Source of the DNA: Pseudomonas silvicola
GTDB taxonomy: Bacteria > Pseudomonadota > Gammaproteobacteria > Pseudomonadales > Pseudomonadaceae
DNA: 64,000 bases
Direction of reading: 5' to 3'
Assembly: GCF_026651855.1 (NCBI RefSeq)
Contig: NZ_CP093280.1
Location: forward strand, 2,272,001-2,336,000
How positions within the stretch are numbered: the first letter of the stretch is position 1; every line of letters starts with the position of its first letter. Of the stretch, positions 43,504 through 53,246 are shown one piece after another. The notes below the pieces were generated by a model. The model was not told the DNA's origin and did not search any database. It saw only the letters and a list, made by a program, of their open reading frames with translations. Position numbers and translations under genes: made by a program.

Positions 43504-44163
43504 ATGTCGTTGCCACCTTCCCACCGCGGTTCCGGTCAACTGTACGCTGCTGCGCCGTCACATTCGGGCCTGGGCGGGCGCCTGCAACAGTGGCGTGAAG
43601 CACAGCTGGCGCGCCAGTGCCTGGGCGCTGCCGGCGAGCCCGGTCTGGTGCTGGACTTGCCCTGTGGCAGTGGGCGTTTCTGGCCGGTGCTGGCAGAACA
43701 CGCCAACCGCGTGATTCTGGCCGCCGACCCTGACCCCGACCAGCTCAGCCTGGCCATGAGCGGTTCACCCGCCGCGCTGTCGGCGCGCGTAGCACCGCTC
43801 AAGGCCAGCGCCGAGGCCATCAGCCTGGGCAACAATGCCGTTGATTGCATCTTCTGCATGCGCTGGTTTCACCATGTCCCCAGCAGCGAGCAGCGCTTGA
43901 GCGTGCTGCGCGAATTCCACCGGGTCAGCCGCGACACGGTGATCATTTCCCTGTGGGTGGACGGCAATTTCCGCGCCTGGCGCCGTCGCCGCCTGGAGCA
44001 GCGGCGCCTCGTTGTCGAGGGCGGTGGGCATCACAACCGCTTCGTGGTACCCCGCGCGCAGATCGAAAGCGAATTCCGTCAGGCGGGGTTCGCGATCGTC
44101 GACCATCATGATCTTGTTCCCGGGTACGCCATGTGGCGTACCTACGTGCTGCGCAAGGCTTGA
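43504..44163 (+). CDS. Class I SAM-dependent methyltransferase
   Basis: A 219-residue Rossmann-fold methyltransferase. SAM motif I is LVLDLPCGSGRFWPVLA near residue 48, with ILAADPDPDQL as motif II and DCIFCMRWFHHVPSSEQRL after it. The methyl acceptor is not evident; the MRWFHH stretch is typical of UbiE/Coq5-like and small-molecule enzymes. It precedes rnd by about 80 bases on the same strand. Confidence 0.8.
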   Translation: MSLPPSHRGSGQLYAAAPSHSGLGGRLQQWREAQLARQCLGAAGEPGLVLDLPCGSGRFWPVLAEHANRVILAADPDPDQLSLAMSGSPAALSARVAPLKASAEAISLGNNAVDCIFCMRWFHHVPSSEQRLSVLREFHRVSRDTVIISLWVDGNFRAWRRRRLEQRRLVVEGGGHHNRFVVPRAQIESEFRQAGFAIVDHHDLVPGYAMWRTYVLRKA

Positions 44164-44245
44164 TCCGCATCGCCTTTGTCGATGGAATGCCCAGTAACCG
44201 TCGGGGTCGATATATACTGCGCGCCATTGTTCGAGGGAGAGCCTT

Positions 44246-45379
44246 GTGGCCATCGATATTCACTGGATTCGCGACGACGAAAGCCTGGCCCGGCAGTGTG
44301 CCGAATGGCAGCGTCTGCCGTACGTTGCACTCGACACCGAGTTCATGCGGGTCGACACCTTTTACCCCATAGCCGGCTTGATCCAGATCGGCGATGGCGC
44401 CGCCGCCTGGCTGATCGACCCGCTGACCATCCAACAGTGGCAACCACTGGCGCAATTGCTGGAAAACACCGCCGTCATCAAGGTGGTGCATGCCTGCAGC
44501 GAAGACCTGGAAGTCCTGTTGCGCCTGACCGGTAGCCTGCCGGCGCCGCTGTTCGACACTCAGCTGGCCGCTGCCTACCTGAACCTGGGTTTCTCGATGG
44601 GCTATTCGCGCCTGGTGCAGGCGGTGCTCGACATCGAACTGCCCAAGGGTGAGACCCGTTCCGACTGGCTGCAACGCCCCTTGTCGGACACCCAGGTGAG
44701 CTACGCCGCCGAAGACGCGGTGCACCTGGCCGAAGTCTATGAAAAGCTGCGCCCGCAATTGTCCGACGACAAATACGCCTGGGTGCTGGAAGACGGCAGT
44801 GAGCTGGTGGCGCAACTGCGCCGCGAGGTGGACCCGTACGAAATCTACCGCGAAGCCAAACTGGCCTGGAAGCTGTCACGCCAGCAACTGGCGGTGCTGC
44901 GCGAGCTGTGCGCCTGGCGCGAACGCGAGGCACGCGCCCGCGACTTGCCGCGTAACCGCATCGTGCGCGAGCATTCGCTGTGGCCCCTGGCCCGTACCCA
45001 GCCGGACAACCTGGGCGCCCTGGCCAAGATCGAAGACATGCATCCGCGTACCGTGCGCCAGGACGGCGAGTTCCTGCTCAAGCTGATCAAGGACGCCGGA
45101 AGCGTCCCCCCCGAACAGTGGCCGCCCGCTCTGCCAGAGCCATTGCCGATCGAAGCGGCGGGCGTGCTCAAGCAGCTGCGCGCCATCGGCCAGGCCGAAG
45201 GCGAGCGCCTGGGCATCGCCCCGGAAGTGATGCTGCGCAAAAAGACCCTCGAAGCCCTGCTCAAGAGCGGCTACCCCGACGGCCCCTATCAATTGCCTGA
45301 CACACTGCGTGGCTGGCGCCGCGAGCTCATGGGCCAAGCCCTGCTCCAGGCGCTGGCGGGCGCAGGAGAGACACCATGA
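44246..45379 (+). CDS. rnd: Ribonuclease D
   Basis: A 377-residue 3'-5' exoribonuclease for tRNA and other structured RNA maturation. The DEDDy catalytic set is visible: Asp and Glu in LDTEFMR, Asp in [10 protein letters not shown], and Tyr with Asp in YAAEDAVHL. An HRDC domain follows ([20 protein letters not shown]). It starts with GTG preceded by GAGGGAGA and overlaps ycgL by four bases. Confidence 0.96.
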   Translation: MAIDIHWIRDDESLARQCAEWQRLPYVALDTEFMRVDTFYPIAGLIQIGDGAAAWLIDPLTIQQWQPLAQLLENTAVIKVVHACSEDLEVLLRLTGSLPAPLFDTQLAAAYLNLGFSMGYSRLVQAVLDIELPKGETRSDWLQRPLSDTQVSYAAEDAVHLAEVYEKLRPQLSDDKYAWVLEDGSELVAQLRREVDPYEIYREAKLAWKLSRQQLAVLRELCAWREREARARDLPRNRIVREHSLWPLARTQPDNLGALAKIEDMHPRTVRQDGEFLLKLIKDAGSVPPEQWPPALPEPLPIEAAGVLKQLRAIGQAEGERLGIAPEVMLRKKTLEALLKSGYPDGPYQLPDTLRGWRRELMGQALLQALAGAGETP

Positions 45380-45669
45380 AACGCATCTGCTCCATTTACA
45401 AAAGCCCGCGCAAGAACGAGATGTACCTGTATGTGCTCAAGAGCGATGCCCTGGCGCGCGTACCCGATGGCCTGCTGACCGTGTTCGGCAAACCGGTGCA
45501 CGCCTTCGACATGGTGCTGACCCCTGAACGCACGCTGGCCCGCGAGGACATCACCCAGGTGCTGGCCAACCTGGACAGCCAGGGTTACCACCTGCAGATG
45601 CCGCCGCCCGAAGAAGAATACATCGAGCACCTGCCCGAAGAGCTGTTGCGTCGCAACGATCCGGTCTGA
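45376..45669 (+). CDS. ycgL: YcgL domain protein
   Basis: A 97-residue protein of the YcgL family (UPF0745). [32 protein letters not shown] is the conserved N-terminal half and [11 protein letters not shown] the C-terminal end. Function unknown; it is regularly found overlapping rnd, which suggests an RNA-related role. The start overlaps the rnd stop. Confidence 0.93.
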   Translation: MKRICSIYKSPRKNEMYLYVLKSDALARVPDGLLTVFGKPVHAFDMVLTPERTLAREDITQVLANLDSQGYHLQMPPPEEEYIEHLPEELLRRNDPV

Positions 45670-45726
45670 CCGTCACACCCGGCAGTCGTCCGTGAGGCGG
45701 GCAGGGTTTTCAAGGGTTTCTCAAGC

Positions 45727-46659
45727 ATGCGGGTTCTGATCGCAGAACAGGATTACGCCCTTTACGCGCAGTTGCTGCGTGAAGCGGCGCCGGACGTTGA
45801 CGTTCTCACCAGCGGGGATTCGGCCGAGCTCTCGAAGCTGGCTGCCGACTGCCCTGTGTGGCTGGGCCAGCCAGACTTGCTGGGCACGCTGCTGCGCCAG
45901 GGCCACCAGCCCCAGTGGCTGCAGTCCACCTGGGCGGGCATCACGCCGTTGTTGCTGCCCGGCCTGCCACGCCACTACCGGTTGACCCGGGCGGTGGGCA
46001 TTTTCGGCCAGGTGATGGCCGAGTACCTGCTGACCTATATGCTGGGCCATGAGCGGGAGGTCCTGGCCCGCCTGGTGGCCCAGGTCGAGCGCAAGTGGGA
46101 CAACCGCCCCGGCCGCAGCCTGGAAGGGCGCCGCGTGCTGATCGTGGGTACCGGCGACATCGGCCAGCGGGTGGCGGAATGTCTGCTGCCGTTTGGCGTG
46201 GCCCTGTGCGGCATCGCCAGCAGCCCGCGCAAGCAGGCGCCGTTCGTCGAGGTGCTGGGGCTGGACGCCCTGGGCGACAAGGTGGGGCAGGTGGATTACG
46301 TGATCAACCTGCTGCCGGACACGCCGGCTACCCAGGACATCTACAACGCCGCGCTGTTTGCCCGCTTCAATCCGGACGCGTTGTTCATCAACGCCGGGCG
46401 TGGCGTGGCGGTGGTCGATGCGGACCTGGTGGAGGCGTTGAAGCTGGGTCACCTGGCCGGTGCGGTGATCGATGTCTGCCGCCAGGAGCCTCTGCCCCAG
46501 CGTCATCCGTTCTGGACGGCCTGGGGGCTGCTGCTGACCGGGCACAGCTCGGCGCCGACCTCGCCGCAGGCGATGGTGCGCCTGTTCGTGGAAAACCTGC
46601 GCAACTACAGCGCGGGTCAACCATTGCGCGGCGAAGTGGATTTCATGCGGGGCTACTGA
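45727..46659 (+). CDS. D-2-hydroxyacid dehydrogenase (GhrA-like)
   Basis: A 310-residue NAD(P)-dependent reductase for glyoxylate, hydroxypyruvate or similar 2-oxo acids. The Rossmann motif is VLIVGTGDIGQRVAE near residues 138-152. Catalytic residues are Arg in INAGRG, Glu in RQEPLP and His in LTGHSSAP. The N-terminal substrate domain is short, as in GhrA. Exact substrate unassigned. Confidence 0.88.
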   Translation: MRVLIAEQDYALYAQLLREAAPDVDVLTSGDSAELSKLAADCPVWLGQPDLLGTLLRQGHQPQWLQSTWAGITPLLLPGLPRHYRLTRAVGIFGQVMAEYLLTYMLGHEREVLARLVAQVERKWDNRPGRSLEGRRVLIVGTGDIGQRVAECLLPFGVALCGIASSPRKQAPFVEVLGLDALGDKVGQVDYVINLLPDTPATQDIYNAALFARFNPDALFINAGRGVAVVDADLVEALKLGHLAGAVIDVCRQEPLPQRHPFWTAWGLLLTGHSSAPTSPQAMVRLFVENLRNYSAGQPLRGEVDFMRGY

Positions 46660-46669
46660 ACGCCTTCAG

Positions 46670-46712
46670 GGAGCTGCAAGCTGCAAGCAGGTTGCACTCC
46701 GCTTGCAGCTCC
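46670..46712. repeat. Perfect 12-bp inverted repeat, GCTGCAAGC type
   Basis: GGAGCTGCAAGC (46670-46681) and GCTTGCAGCTCC (46701-46712) pair perfectly around 19 bases, with an extra CTGCAAGCAG inside the loop. It sits between convergent genes and could act as a terminator in both directions, but lacks a T-run; it resembles pseudomonad REP elements. Confidence 0.7.
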
Positions 46713-46728
46713 ATCCCTTTGGGATGAC

Positions 46729-47322
46729 CTACAGGGTGAAATCACCTTCGGCAGCCAGTTCGCTCAGCGGGCGGCGTGGGCTAGGCAGTTCGCGGGCTTG
46801 CAGGTGTTCGGCCAGGCTGGCCTTGTCGCCCAGTTTGCCGATGGCGATGGCCGCGTGCAGCTCATAACCTTCCGGTACCTTCAGCTCCTTGCGGGTCAAT
46901 TCCTTGTCGAAACCGGCCATGCCATGGGTGTGCCAGCCGCTCAGGCTCGCTTGCAGCGCCAGGTGGCCCCAGGCGGAACCGGTGTCGAACGTGTGCCACA
47001 GGGCTGGGGTTTCTTCCGTGGCGCCCGGCGCGGTGAAGGTGGTCTTGGAGAGGATGATCACCAGCGCCGAAGCGTGTTGCGCCCAGCTGCGGTTGAACTC
47101 GTTCAGCAGGCCCAGGTAACGCTCCCAGTTCGGCGTGCCGCGGCGGGCGTAGAGGAAACGCCATGGCTGCGAGTTGTAGGCCGAAGGCGCCCAACGGGCA
47201 GCTTCCAGGAAGCTCAAGAGGGTTTCTTCCGAGATATTTTCGTCACTGAAGGCGCGTGGCGACCAGCGGTTGATGAACTGCTCGTGAATACCGAGCTCGG
47301 CGATACGCGGGTTGACGCTCAT
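46729..47322 (-). CDS. Nitroreductase family protein
   Basis: A 197-residue FMN-dependent oxidoreductase. INRWSPRAFSDENISEETLLSFLEAARWAPSAYNSQPWRF contains the FMN-binding residues of the family and HTFDTGSAWGHLALQASLSG the dimer helix. Natural substrate unknown. It is divergent from the cysteine-cluster gene. Confidence 0.88.
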   Translation of the reverse strand: MSVNPRIAELGIHEQFINRWSPRAFSDENISEETLLSFLEAARWAPSAYNSQPWRFLYARRGTPNWERYLGLLNEFNRSWAQHASALVIILSKTTFTAPGATEETPALWHTFDTGSAWGHLALQASLSGWHTHGMAGFDKELTRKELKVPEGYELHAAIAIGKLGDKASLAEHLQARELPSPRRPLSELAAEGDFTL

Positions 47323-47501
47323 GGACGCTTCCTACGAAGTTGAGGGAAAACACCGAAATTACTGCGCCAAGGCCACCGCTGACAAGTGAAGTGTTTGACC
47401 GGATGTCGCCGGCGCTTGGCCCCAGGCCCGTGCGGCACTAGACTGGCGGCCTTTTCAGCCGGCTACCGGCGAACTGCATCTCGATACAGGACACCAGCAA
47501 C

Positions 47502-47951
47502 ATGGCCACGCACGTCGACCCCTTCTGGCGCACCAAGACCCTCGACCAGCTCACCCCGGTGGAGTGGGAGTCGCTGTGCGACGGGTGCGGGCTGTGCTGC
47601 CTGCAGAAACTGGAAGATGAAGACGACCACAGCGTCTATTACACCCGGATCGCCTGCCAGTTGCTGGACCTGAAGACCTGCCAGTGCACCGACTACCCCA
47701 ACCGCAAGGCCAAGGTGCCTGACTGCATCCAGCTCACCCCAGGGCAAGCCGACCAGTTCAAATGGCTGCCGCCGACCTGCGGCTACCGCCTGGTCAGCGA
47801 GCGCAAGGACCTCCCCAGCTGGCACCACCTGGTGTGTGGGGACCGCAAGCGGGTGCACAAGAAGCACATTTCCCAGTCGGGGCGCATGCTCAGTGAGAAG
47901 GATGTGAACGAGGACGACTGGGAAGACTACCTGATCTTCCGCGCCGGTTGA
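47502..47951 (+). CDS. ycgN: YcgN family cysteine cluster protein
   Basis: A 149-residue protein of the YkgJ/YcgN group (UPF0260). Cysteines cluster in [29 protein letters not shown] and VPDC, suggesting metal or iron-sulfur binding. [21 protein letters not shown] opens the family. No function is established. Confidence 0.92.
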   Translation: MATHVDPFWRTKTLDQLTPVEWESLCDGCGLCCLQKLEDEDDHSVYYTRIACQLLDLKTCQCTDYPNRKAKVPDCIQLTPGQADQFKWLPPTCGYRLVSERKDLPSWHHLVCGDRKRVHKKHISQSGRMLSEKDVNEDDWEDYLIFRAG

Positions 47952-48014
47952 TCAGCGGCTGCCCGTAGCAGCGGACTTGGCCGCGTCCCAGGCGCCGCAG
48001 AGTATCAAGCAGGA

Positions 48015-48389
48015 TCAAGCCTTGGGCGAAGCCAGCTCGTCGTTGCCGGTCACGGTAGCGGTCTTGGTGGCCTTTACCGCGCTTTCCTGCAACTTGCTCA
48101 ACTCTTCCCCCGCGCGTTCGATCTTGGCACGTACGCCATCGAATTCCTGACGGCTTTGTTCGATCAGGGCCTTGGTGGCGCTATGGCCTGTCAGGCCGCG
48201 GGCCAAGGCCACGCCGCCGATGGCGATCTGCACCAGGCCGAACAGGCCGCCCCGGCGCAGGCCCTTGCCCACCAGGACAATGCCGGTGGCCACCGAGCCT
48301 GCGCGTTCCCAGCCCTGCACATTGTGCTCGGTAGGGGAGGTCGCGCGGCCAATGGTGTCGAAGACTTCCAGGTGTTGGTTGTCGCTCAT
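48015..48389 (-). CDS. DUF2892-containing small membrane protein
   Basis: A 124-residue protein with a hydrophobic, glycine-rich pair of segments (VATGIVLVGKGLRRGGLFGLVQIAIGGVALARGL) resembling DUF2892, followed by a charged helix of the coiled-coil type (EQSRQEFDGVRAKIERAGEELSKLQ). The start at 48389 has AGGAG at proper spacing; the ATG two codons earlier is too close to it. Function unknown; a role in membrane or stress physiology is only a guess. Confidence 0.7.
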   Translation of the reverse strand: MSDNQHLEVFDTIGRATSPTEHNVQGWERAGSVATGIVLVGKGLRRGGLFGLVQIAIGGVALARGLTGHSATKALIEQSRQEFDGVRAKIERAGEELSKLQESAVKATKTATVTGNDELASPKA

Positions 48390-48457
48390 GATCATACTCC
48401 TGATGGGAATTGTTCTATCAGTAGCTGACTGCCAAACCCGGCAGCTGTTCCATCGGC

Positions 48458-48928
48458 CTATTTGAATTTCGGCCCGGAGCGGGTATTCAAGCCCTTGGCC
48501 ATGCGGTCATACAGCACCACGTTGACCGTCGCCGCCAAATTCATGCAGCCGTCGGTGGGGATATAGATGGTGTCTTCGCACCAGTCGCGCACGCTCTGGT
48601 CCAGCGAGCCGTCTTCGGGCCCGAAGATATAGATGGCCCGGTCCGGGTGGGTGTACTCGGGCAACGGGCGCGCACCTTCTACCAGCTCCACGGCCACCGG
48701 GGTGCAGCCCAGGGGGATGATCTTCTGCAGGTCGTCGATGCCGATCAGCGGGATGTCATAGTGGATGCGCTTGGTGTCGGTGACGAAGTCCCGTGCTCGC
48801 TCGTAGCGCTTGCCGGTGTAGAACACCGAGTTCACGCCATAGCAGCCGGCGGCTCGCATGACCGAGCCGACGTTTTCAGGGGATTTGGGATTGAACAGAC
48901 CGATGCAGCTGTAACGCTTGTTGGCCAC
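48458..48928 (-). CDS. tRNA (cytidine/uridine-2'-O-)-methyltransferase, TrmL-like SpoU family
   Basis: A 156-residue SPOUT methyltransferase. The knot motifs are present: NPKSPENVGSVMRAAGCYG (motif 1), IYIFGPEDGSLDQ (motif 2) and YIPTDGCMNLAATVNVVLYDRM (motif 3). Size and motifs fit TrmL or a related TrmH-type enzyme; the target nucleotide is inferred. It lies six bases after the HNH nuclease gene, likely in one operon. Confidence 0.88.
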   Translation of the reverse strand: MANKRYSCIGLFNPKSPENVGSVMRAAGCYGVNSVFYTGKRYERARDFVTDTKRIHYDIPLIGIDDLQKIIPLGCTPVAVELVEGARPLPEYTHPDRAIYIFGPEDGSLDQSVRDWCEDTIYIPTDGCMNLAATVNVVLYDRMAKGLNTRSGPKFK

Positions 48929-48934
48929 GCCGGG

Positions 48935-49300
48935 TCAGTCCTTTTTCATCAGGCCGGCCAGGGCCGCGAAGGGGTTGTGGGTGGCCTTGGCGATGGTCGG
49001 GCTGCTCAGGGAGCCTTCGCCGAAGTACTGCTGGTCAGTGTAACGAGCGTGCTCGTTGTCGTGGCAGTACAGGCACAGCAGCTCCCAGTTGGAGCCGTCC
49101 TGCGGGTTGTTGTCGTGGTTGTGGTCGCGGTGGTGCACGGTCAGTTCGCTCAGGCGCTTGCCGGAGAACTCACGGGCGCAGCGGCCGCACACGTGCGGGT
49201 ACATCTTCAGTGCCTTGTCGCGATAGCCGCTTTCGCGCTCGCGCTGGGTCTCGGCCAGGATGCGGTCGAGCTTGGCGGTATGGGGGGTGGACGAACTCAT
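48935..49300 (-). CDS. yajD: YajD family HNH nuclease
   Basis: A 121-residue HNH endonuclease-fold protein. Zinc-binding cysteine pairs are in CGRCAREF and LLCLYCHDNEHARY, and the HNH core is LTVHHRDHNHDNNP. Length and motifs are those of YajD. Its cellular role is unknown. It precedes the trmL-like gene. Confidence 0.92.
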   Translation of the reverse strand: MSSSTPHTAKLDRILAETQRERESGYRDKALKMYPHVCGRCAREFSGKRLSELTVHHRDHNHDNNPQDGSNWELLCLYCHDNEHARYTDQQYFGEGSLSSPTIAKATHNPFAALAGLMKKD

Positions 49301-49408
49301 GGGTTCACCTCAAGGGATAATGACGGTCAACCTGCATTCTAGCGTGAAACCAGGCCGTGCGGCCCTTCTTCTCCTGTGTCCCACAGGGGAAGGAGCGCCG
49401 TTCAGGGG

Positions 49409-50095
49409 TTAGCCCTTGAGCTTTTCGCAGATCCAGATGGTGTGCCGGGTACCCTTGTTGCCATGGGCATAGACCTGCACTTCTTCGGCCTTGAAGCCGG
49501 CCTTGCGCAGGCGATCGTTGAACTGGCGGTCGGCGCTGGCCGACCACACCGCCAGTATGCCCTTGGGCCGCAAGGCACGACCGCATGCCGCCAGGCCGCC
49601 GCTGGAATAGAGCCAGGAGTTGGCTTTCTGGGTGAGGCCTTCGGGGCCGTTGTCGACGTCGAGCATGATCGCGTCAAAGCCCATGGGCTCTGCCTGGAGC
49701 ACGTTGGCCACGTCGTCCTGGACGATGGTGGTGCGCGGGTCCAACACCGGCATGCCGGCCTTTTCTCCGAGCGGGCCGTGGTTCCACTGCACCACGCCAG
49801 GCACCAGCTCGGCCACCACCACCTCGGCGCTCTTGCCCAGGTGTTTGAGCGCCGAGGCCAGGGTAAAGCCCATGCCCAGGCCGCCGATCAGTACCCGCGA
49901 ATTCGGCCGCCCAGCCACTTTGCGGCAGGGGATTTCGGCCAGCGCGTCCTCGGAGCCGTGCATGCGCGTGTTCATCAGTTGGCCGCCGTCGCCGCCCTGG
50001 ATCTTGATGACGAAATCCTCGCCGTATTCGAACAGGCACAGGGCACCGCCGTTGTCGGGGATGGGCGTGGTGTCCAGCAGTACAAAGCGTTTCAT
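49409..50095 (-). CDS. Spermidine-synthase-like SAM-binding protein
   Basis: A 228-residue protein with the Rossmann fold of spermine/spermidine synthases: VLIGGLGMGFTLASALKHLG as the nucleotide-binding loop, VVVAELVPGVVQWNH as the acidic strand, and FDAIMLDVDNGPEGLT near the active site. It lacks the full aminopropyltransferase signature, so a methyltransferase or other use of SAM is possible. Transcribed alone. Confidence 0.75.
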   Translation of the reverse strand: MKRFVLLDTTPIPDNGGALCLFEYGEDFVIKIQGGDGGQLMNTRMHGSEDALAEIPCRKVAGRPNSRVLIGGLGMGFTLASALKHLGKSAEVVVAELVPGVVQWNHGPLGEKAGMPVLDPRTTIVQDDVANVLQAEPMGFDAIMLDVDNGPEGLTQKANSWLYSSGGLAACGRALRPKGILAVWSASADRQFNDRLRKAGFKAEEVQVYAHGNKGTRHTIWICEKLKG

Positions 50096-50179
50096 GGGGA
50101 TCTCGCAGGGGGAGGGGACAGCGGACGCGGCAAAGAGTAGCCTTGGGTGCAGAACAAGTACCCGGCAGCGGAGCCGTCG

Positions 50180-50455
50180 ATGAAGTTGCTTATTGTATCG
50201 GGCATTGTCGCCCTTGGGCTTGGTATTGGTGCGGCGCAGGCGGTGGAAGTGCAGGCAAATGTGGTCACGCCCAGCAGTGGCGCACCCGGCACGCCCACGC
50301 CCACGCCGTACCCGCAGGTCTCCACCCCCATTCTACCCAAGGCCGGGCCGGCTGGCAGTGCGCCGTTGCTGCCACCGATCAAGGTGCCGGGGCCGCCCAA
50401 GGATGATGCCTTGCCGGAACTCGAAGCCTCGCCGAACAAACCCCCGCCCGGCTGA
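50180..50455 (+). CDS. Small exported proline-rich protein
   Basis: A 91-residue protein with a signal peptide (KLLIVSGIVALGLGIGAAQA) and a mature part rich in proline, alanine and glycine (GAPGTPTPTPYPQV, LLPPIKVPGPPKDDALPE) with no recognised domain. The ATG at 50180 is preceded by GGAG. Probably periplasmic and unstructured. Not recognised. Confidence 0.6.
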   Translation: MKLLIVSGIVALGLGIGAAQAVEVQANVVTPSSGAPGTPTPTPYPQVSTPILPKAGPAGSAPLLPPIKVPGPPKDDALPELEASPNKPPPG

Positions 50456-50484
50456 GTGGATTGCGCGCAGGAGCGCCTGGGCTA

Positions 50485-50958
50485 TCAGGGGTGTTGGGAG
50501 AGCAGTTGGCCATCCACCATGCGCAAGCGCTTGGACATGGACACCGCCAGGGCGCGGATGATCTTCGCGGCGATTTTCGGCGCGTCGTTGAGCATCTTGT
50601 CCAACGAGTCCTTGCCCAGGTTGAGCAACTGACAGTCACTGGCCGCCACGCAGGTGGCCGAACGTCGTTCGCCATCCAGCACCGCCATCTCGCCGAACGC
50701 TCGGCCCTTGCGCAGGCTGGCGACGTCCACCGGTTGCTCGTCGTTGCCGGTCTTGCGCACGGTCACGGTGCCGCGGTGAATGATGCACATGAACGTACCG
50801 GCATCGCCCTCGTGGAAAATTTCTTCGCCCTGGGCAATGCTGGTGATGATGAAATAGCCTGACGCGGCAGCGAAGTCCGCTGGCAGCAATTGGTTGAACA
50901 GCCCGCAGTCCATGAGCATGTCGCGGATTTCGTTATTCAGGTAGGTCGGATCTGGCAT
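50485..50958 (-). CDS. Cyclic nucleotide-binding domain protein
   Basis: A 157-residue single-domain protein with a CRP-like nucleotide pocket: IFHEGDAGTFMCIIHRGTVTV followed by the phosphate-binding cassette FGEMAVLDGERRSATCVA. There is no DNA-binding domain, so it should act by binding partners in response to cAMP or a similar ligand. Transcribed alone, convergent with the small exported protein. Confidence 0.88.
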   Translation of the reverse strand: MPDPTYLNNEIRDMLMDCGLFNQLLPADFAAASGYFIITSIAQGEEIFHEGDAGTFMCIIHRGTVTVRKTGNDEQPVDVASLRKGRAFGEMAVLDGERRSATCVAASDCQLLNLGKDSLDKMLNDAPKIAAKIIRALAVSMSKRLRMVDGQLLSQHP

Positions 50959-51070
50959 GGCATCACGGTCTTGTTATACGCACGGTTCCCGCCCCGAAGT
51001 GTAGGCGGCGGGCACCGGCAGGTGTGTGAAAAACAGTGTCAATCAGACATCAGGTCGTCGCGAAGTTCCC

Positions 51071-53125
51071 TCAGGCCAGGCCCAGTACCTTGAACACGAA
51101 ACCGTATTCCAGCGCGACGTCGCGCAGGCCCTGGTAGCGGCCGCTCATGCCGCCATGGCCGGCGCCCAGTTCGGTCTTGAGCAGCAGCAGGTTGCTGTCG
51201 GTTTTGGTGTCGCGCAGGCGTGCCACCCATTTGGCCGCTTCCCAGTACTGCACGCGGCTGTCGTTGTAACCGGCCACCACCAGGAGGGCGGGGTAGGCCT
51301 GGGCGCTCACGTTTTCGTAGGGCGCGTAACCCTTGATGCGCTCGTACACGTCGGGCTCTTCAGGGTTCCCCCACTCGTCGTACTCGGTGACGGTCAGCGG
51401 CAGGTCCGGGTCGAGCATGGTGTTGAGCACGTCGACGAACGGCACCTCGGCGATGGCCGCCTTGAACAGATCGGGGCGCTGGTTGAGCACCGCGCCGATC
51501 AGCAGTCCACCGGCGCTGCCGCCGCTGATGGCCAGCTGGTCGCTGGTCGTCAGGCCCTGGTCGATCAGGTGTTCGGCGCAGGCGATGAAGTCACTGAAAG
51601 TATTGGCCTTGTGCTCCTGTTTGCCCGCCCGATACCAGGCTTCGCCCAGCTCGCCGCCGCCGCGCACGTGGGCGATGGCGAAGGCCACGCCGCGTTCCAG
51701 CAGGCTCAGGCGGGCGTGGGAGAACCACGGGTCGAGGCTTTCGCCGTAGGCGCCGTAACCGTACAGGTACAGCGGCGTCGGTTGCCCCAGGGCGCTGCGC
51801 TTCACCACCAGGCTGATGGGGATGCGCGTGCCGTCGGCCGCCGTGGCCCACAAGCGTTGGCTGACGTAGTCGTCGGCGTTGAACGCTCCCAGCACCGGGG
51901 TCTCCTTCAGTACCTTCTGCTCGCCATCGGCCAGGGTCAGTTGACGGACCTGGGCAGGCCGGTTCAGGGCCTCATAGCGCAGGCGAATGCGCGTGCTGAC
52001 GAACTCCAGGCTATCGGAGACGTGCAAGCTGTAGGCGGCGTCCGGCAGTTGCACGCGATAACTGGCCAGGCCCTGGGGGTGCACCTCGATGATCGGCAGG
52101 CCGCCTTCGCGAAGGCTCAGGGTGAAAGCCTGGGCGTTCAGGGTCACGCCTTCGAGCATCACATCGTCGCGGTGGCCGATCAACGGCTGCCAGCGCTCGC
52201 GCGTCGGCGCCTGACCGTCGTCCGGGGCTTGGAACAGCGCGAAGTTGATGCCGTCCTGGTTGCTGCGAATGAACCAGGTCCAGGCACCGTCGAGCTGACC
52301 GTGGTCGGGGTAGTACTCGTGGTCTTCGACCCTTGGCGCCAGGCACTGGAAGGCCTGCTCCGGATGGGCGGCGTCCAGTACCCAGGCCTCGCTGGTGGTC
52401 TTGCTGTTGAGCAGCAGGATCAACTGGCGTTCGGAACTGGAACGGTAGCAATGCAGGAAGAACCGGCCGTCGGTCTCCTCGAACACCAGGGCCGCGTCGC
52501 TGCTGCCCAGGTGGTGACGGTACAGCTTGTGGGGGCGGTGGGTATCATCCAGTTCGCCGAAGAACAGGGTCTGGCTGTCGTTGGCCCAGGTCATGCTGCC
52601 GTCGCAATCCTGGAACGGCAGCTCGGTGACGGTGCCGGTGGCCAGGTCCTTCACGTACAGGCGGTAGATTTCGTCACCGCTGGTGTCCAGGCTGTAGGCC
52701 AGCAAGCGGTGGTCGGGGCTGATGTTGAAGGCGCCCAGGGACAGGAAACCGCCCGCGGCCAGGGCGTTGGGGTCCAGCAACAGTTCCTCGTGGGCTTCGT
52801 CCACGGTCGGGCTGTCATCGGCCGGGCGCGGGCAGCGGTAGTGGCGGGCGTACTCATCACCGGCCGTGGTGCGGGTGTAGTACAGGTACGGGCCCCAGGG
52901 CGAGGCCAGGGACAGGTCGGTCTCGCGGATGCGACCCTTGATCTCTTCGAACAGTTGTTCGCGCAGTTCGGCCTGGTCGGCCAGTTGCGCTTCCTGGTAA
53001 GCGTTTTCAGCCTTCAGGTAATCAAGCACCTCGGCGCTGTCGCGTTCCTGCAGCCAGGCGTAGGGGTCGGTGCCGTCGGCCTTGCGGGCGATGGGGGCAC
53101 GTGGGGCGGTGGCTGATGGGGGCAT
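51071..53125 (-). CDS. ptrB: Oligopeptidase B (S9 family, protease II)
   Basis: A 684-residue serine peptidase that cuts short peptides after Lys or Arg. An N-terminal propeller is followed by an alpha/beta hydrolase domain with the nucleophile in AISGGSAGGLLIG near residue 530 and the catalytic His in GAGHGGMSGRY. The start at 53125 (MPPSATAPRAP) gives the usual length; an upstream in-frame start would add a proline-rich 23-residue tail. IARKADGTDPYAWLQERD is the conserved opening. Probably cytoplasmic. Confidence 0.93.
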   Translation of the reverse strand: MPPSATAPRAPIARKADGTDPYAWLQERDSAEVLDYLKAENAYQEAQLADQAELREQLFEEIKGRIRETDLSLASPWGPYLYYTRTTAGDEYARHYRCPRPADDSPTVDEAHEELLLDPNALAAGGFLSLGAFNISPDHRLLAYSLDTSGDEIYRLYVKDLATGTVTELPFQDCDGSMTWANDSQTLFFGELDDTHRPHKLYRHHLGSSDAALVFEETDGRFFLHCYRSSSERQLILLLNSKTTSEAWVLDAAHPEQAFQCLAPRVEDHEYYPDHGQLDGAWTWFIRSNQDGINFALFQAPDDGQAPTRERWQPLIGHRDDVMLEGVTLNAQAFTLSLREGGLPIIEVHPQGLASYRVQLPDAAYSLHVSDSLEFVSTRIRLRYEALNRPAQVRQLTLADGEQKVLKETPVLGAFNADDYVSQRLWATAADGTRIPISLVVKRSALGQPTPLYLYGYGAYGESLDPWFSHARLSLLERGVAFAIAHVRGGGELGEAWYRAGKQEHKANTFSDFIACAEHLIDQGLTTSDQLAISGGSAGGLLIGAVLNQRPDLFKAAIAEVPFVDVLNTMLDPDLPLTVTEYDEWGNPEEPDVYERIKGYAPYENVSAQAYPALLVVAGYNDSRVQYWEAAKWVARLRDTKTDSNLLLLKTELGAGHGGMSGRYQGLRDVALEYGFVFKVLGLA

Positions 53126-53246
53126 GGGCGGTTCACTCGCAAAGGGGGATTTGGCGGCACCCGGCGGGCCTTTTGGCATAGGGGGCGCCTGCACGGCGAA
53201 AAGTCGTTATCATAAGCGCCTATTCGCCTGCCTTGCCACGGACACC

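Noticed and set aside
51026-53116. A 696-codon frame opposite ptrB
   Set aside because: Same antisense effect; the product is low-complexity Val/Gln/Gly/Ala.
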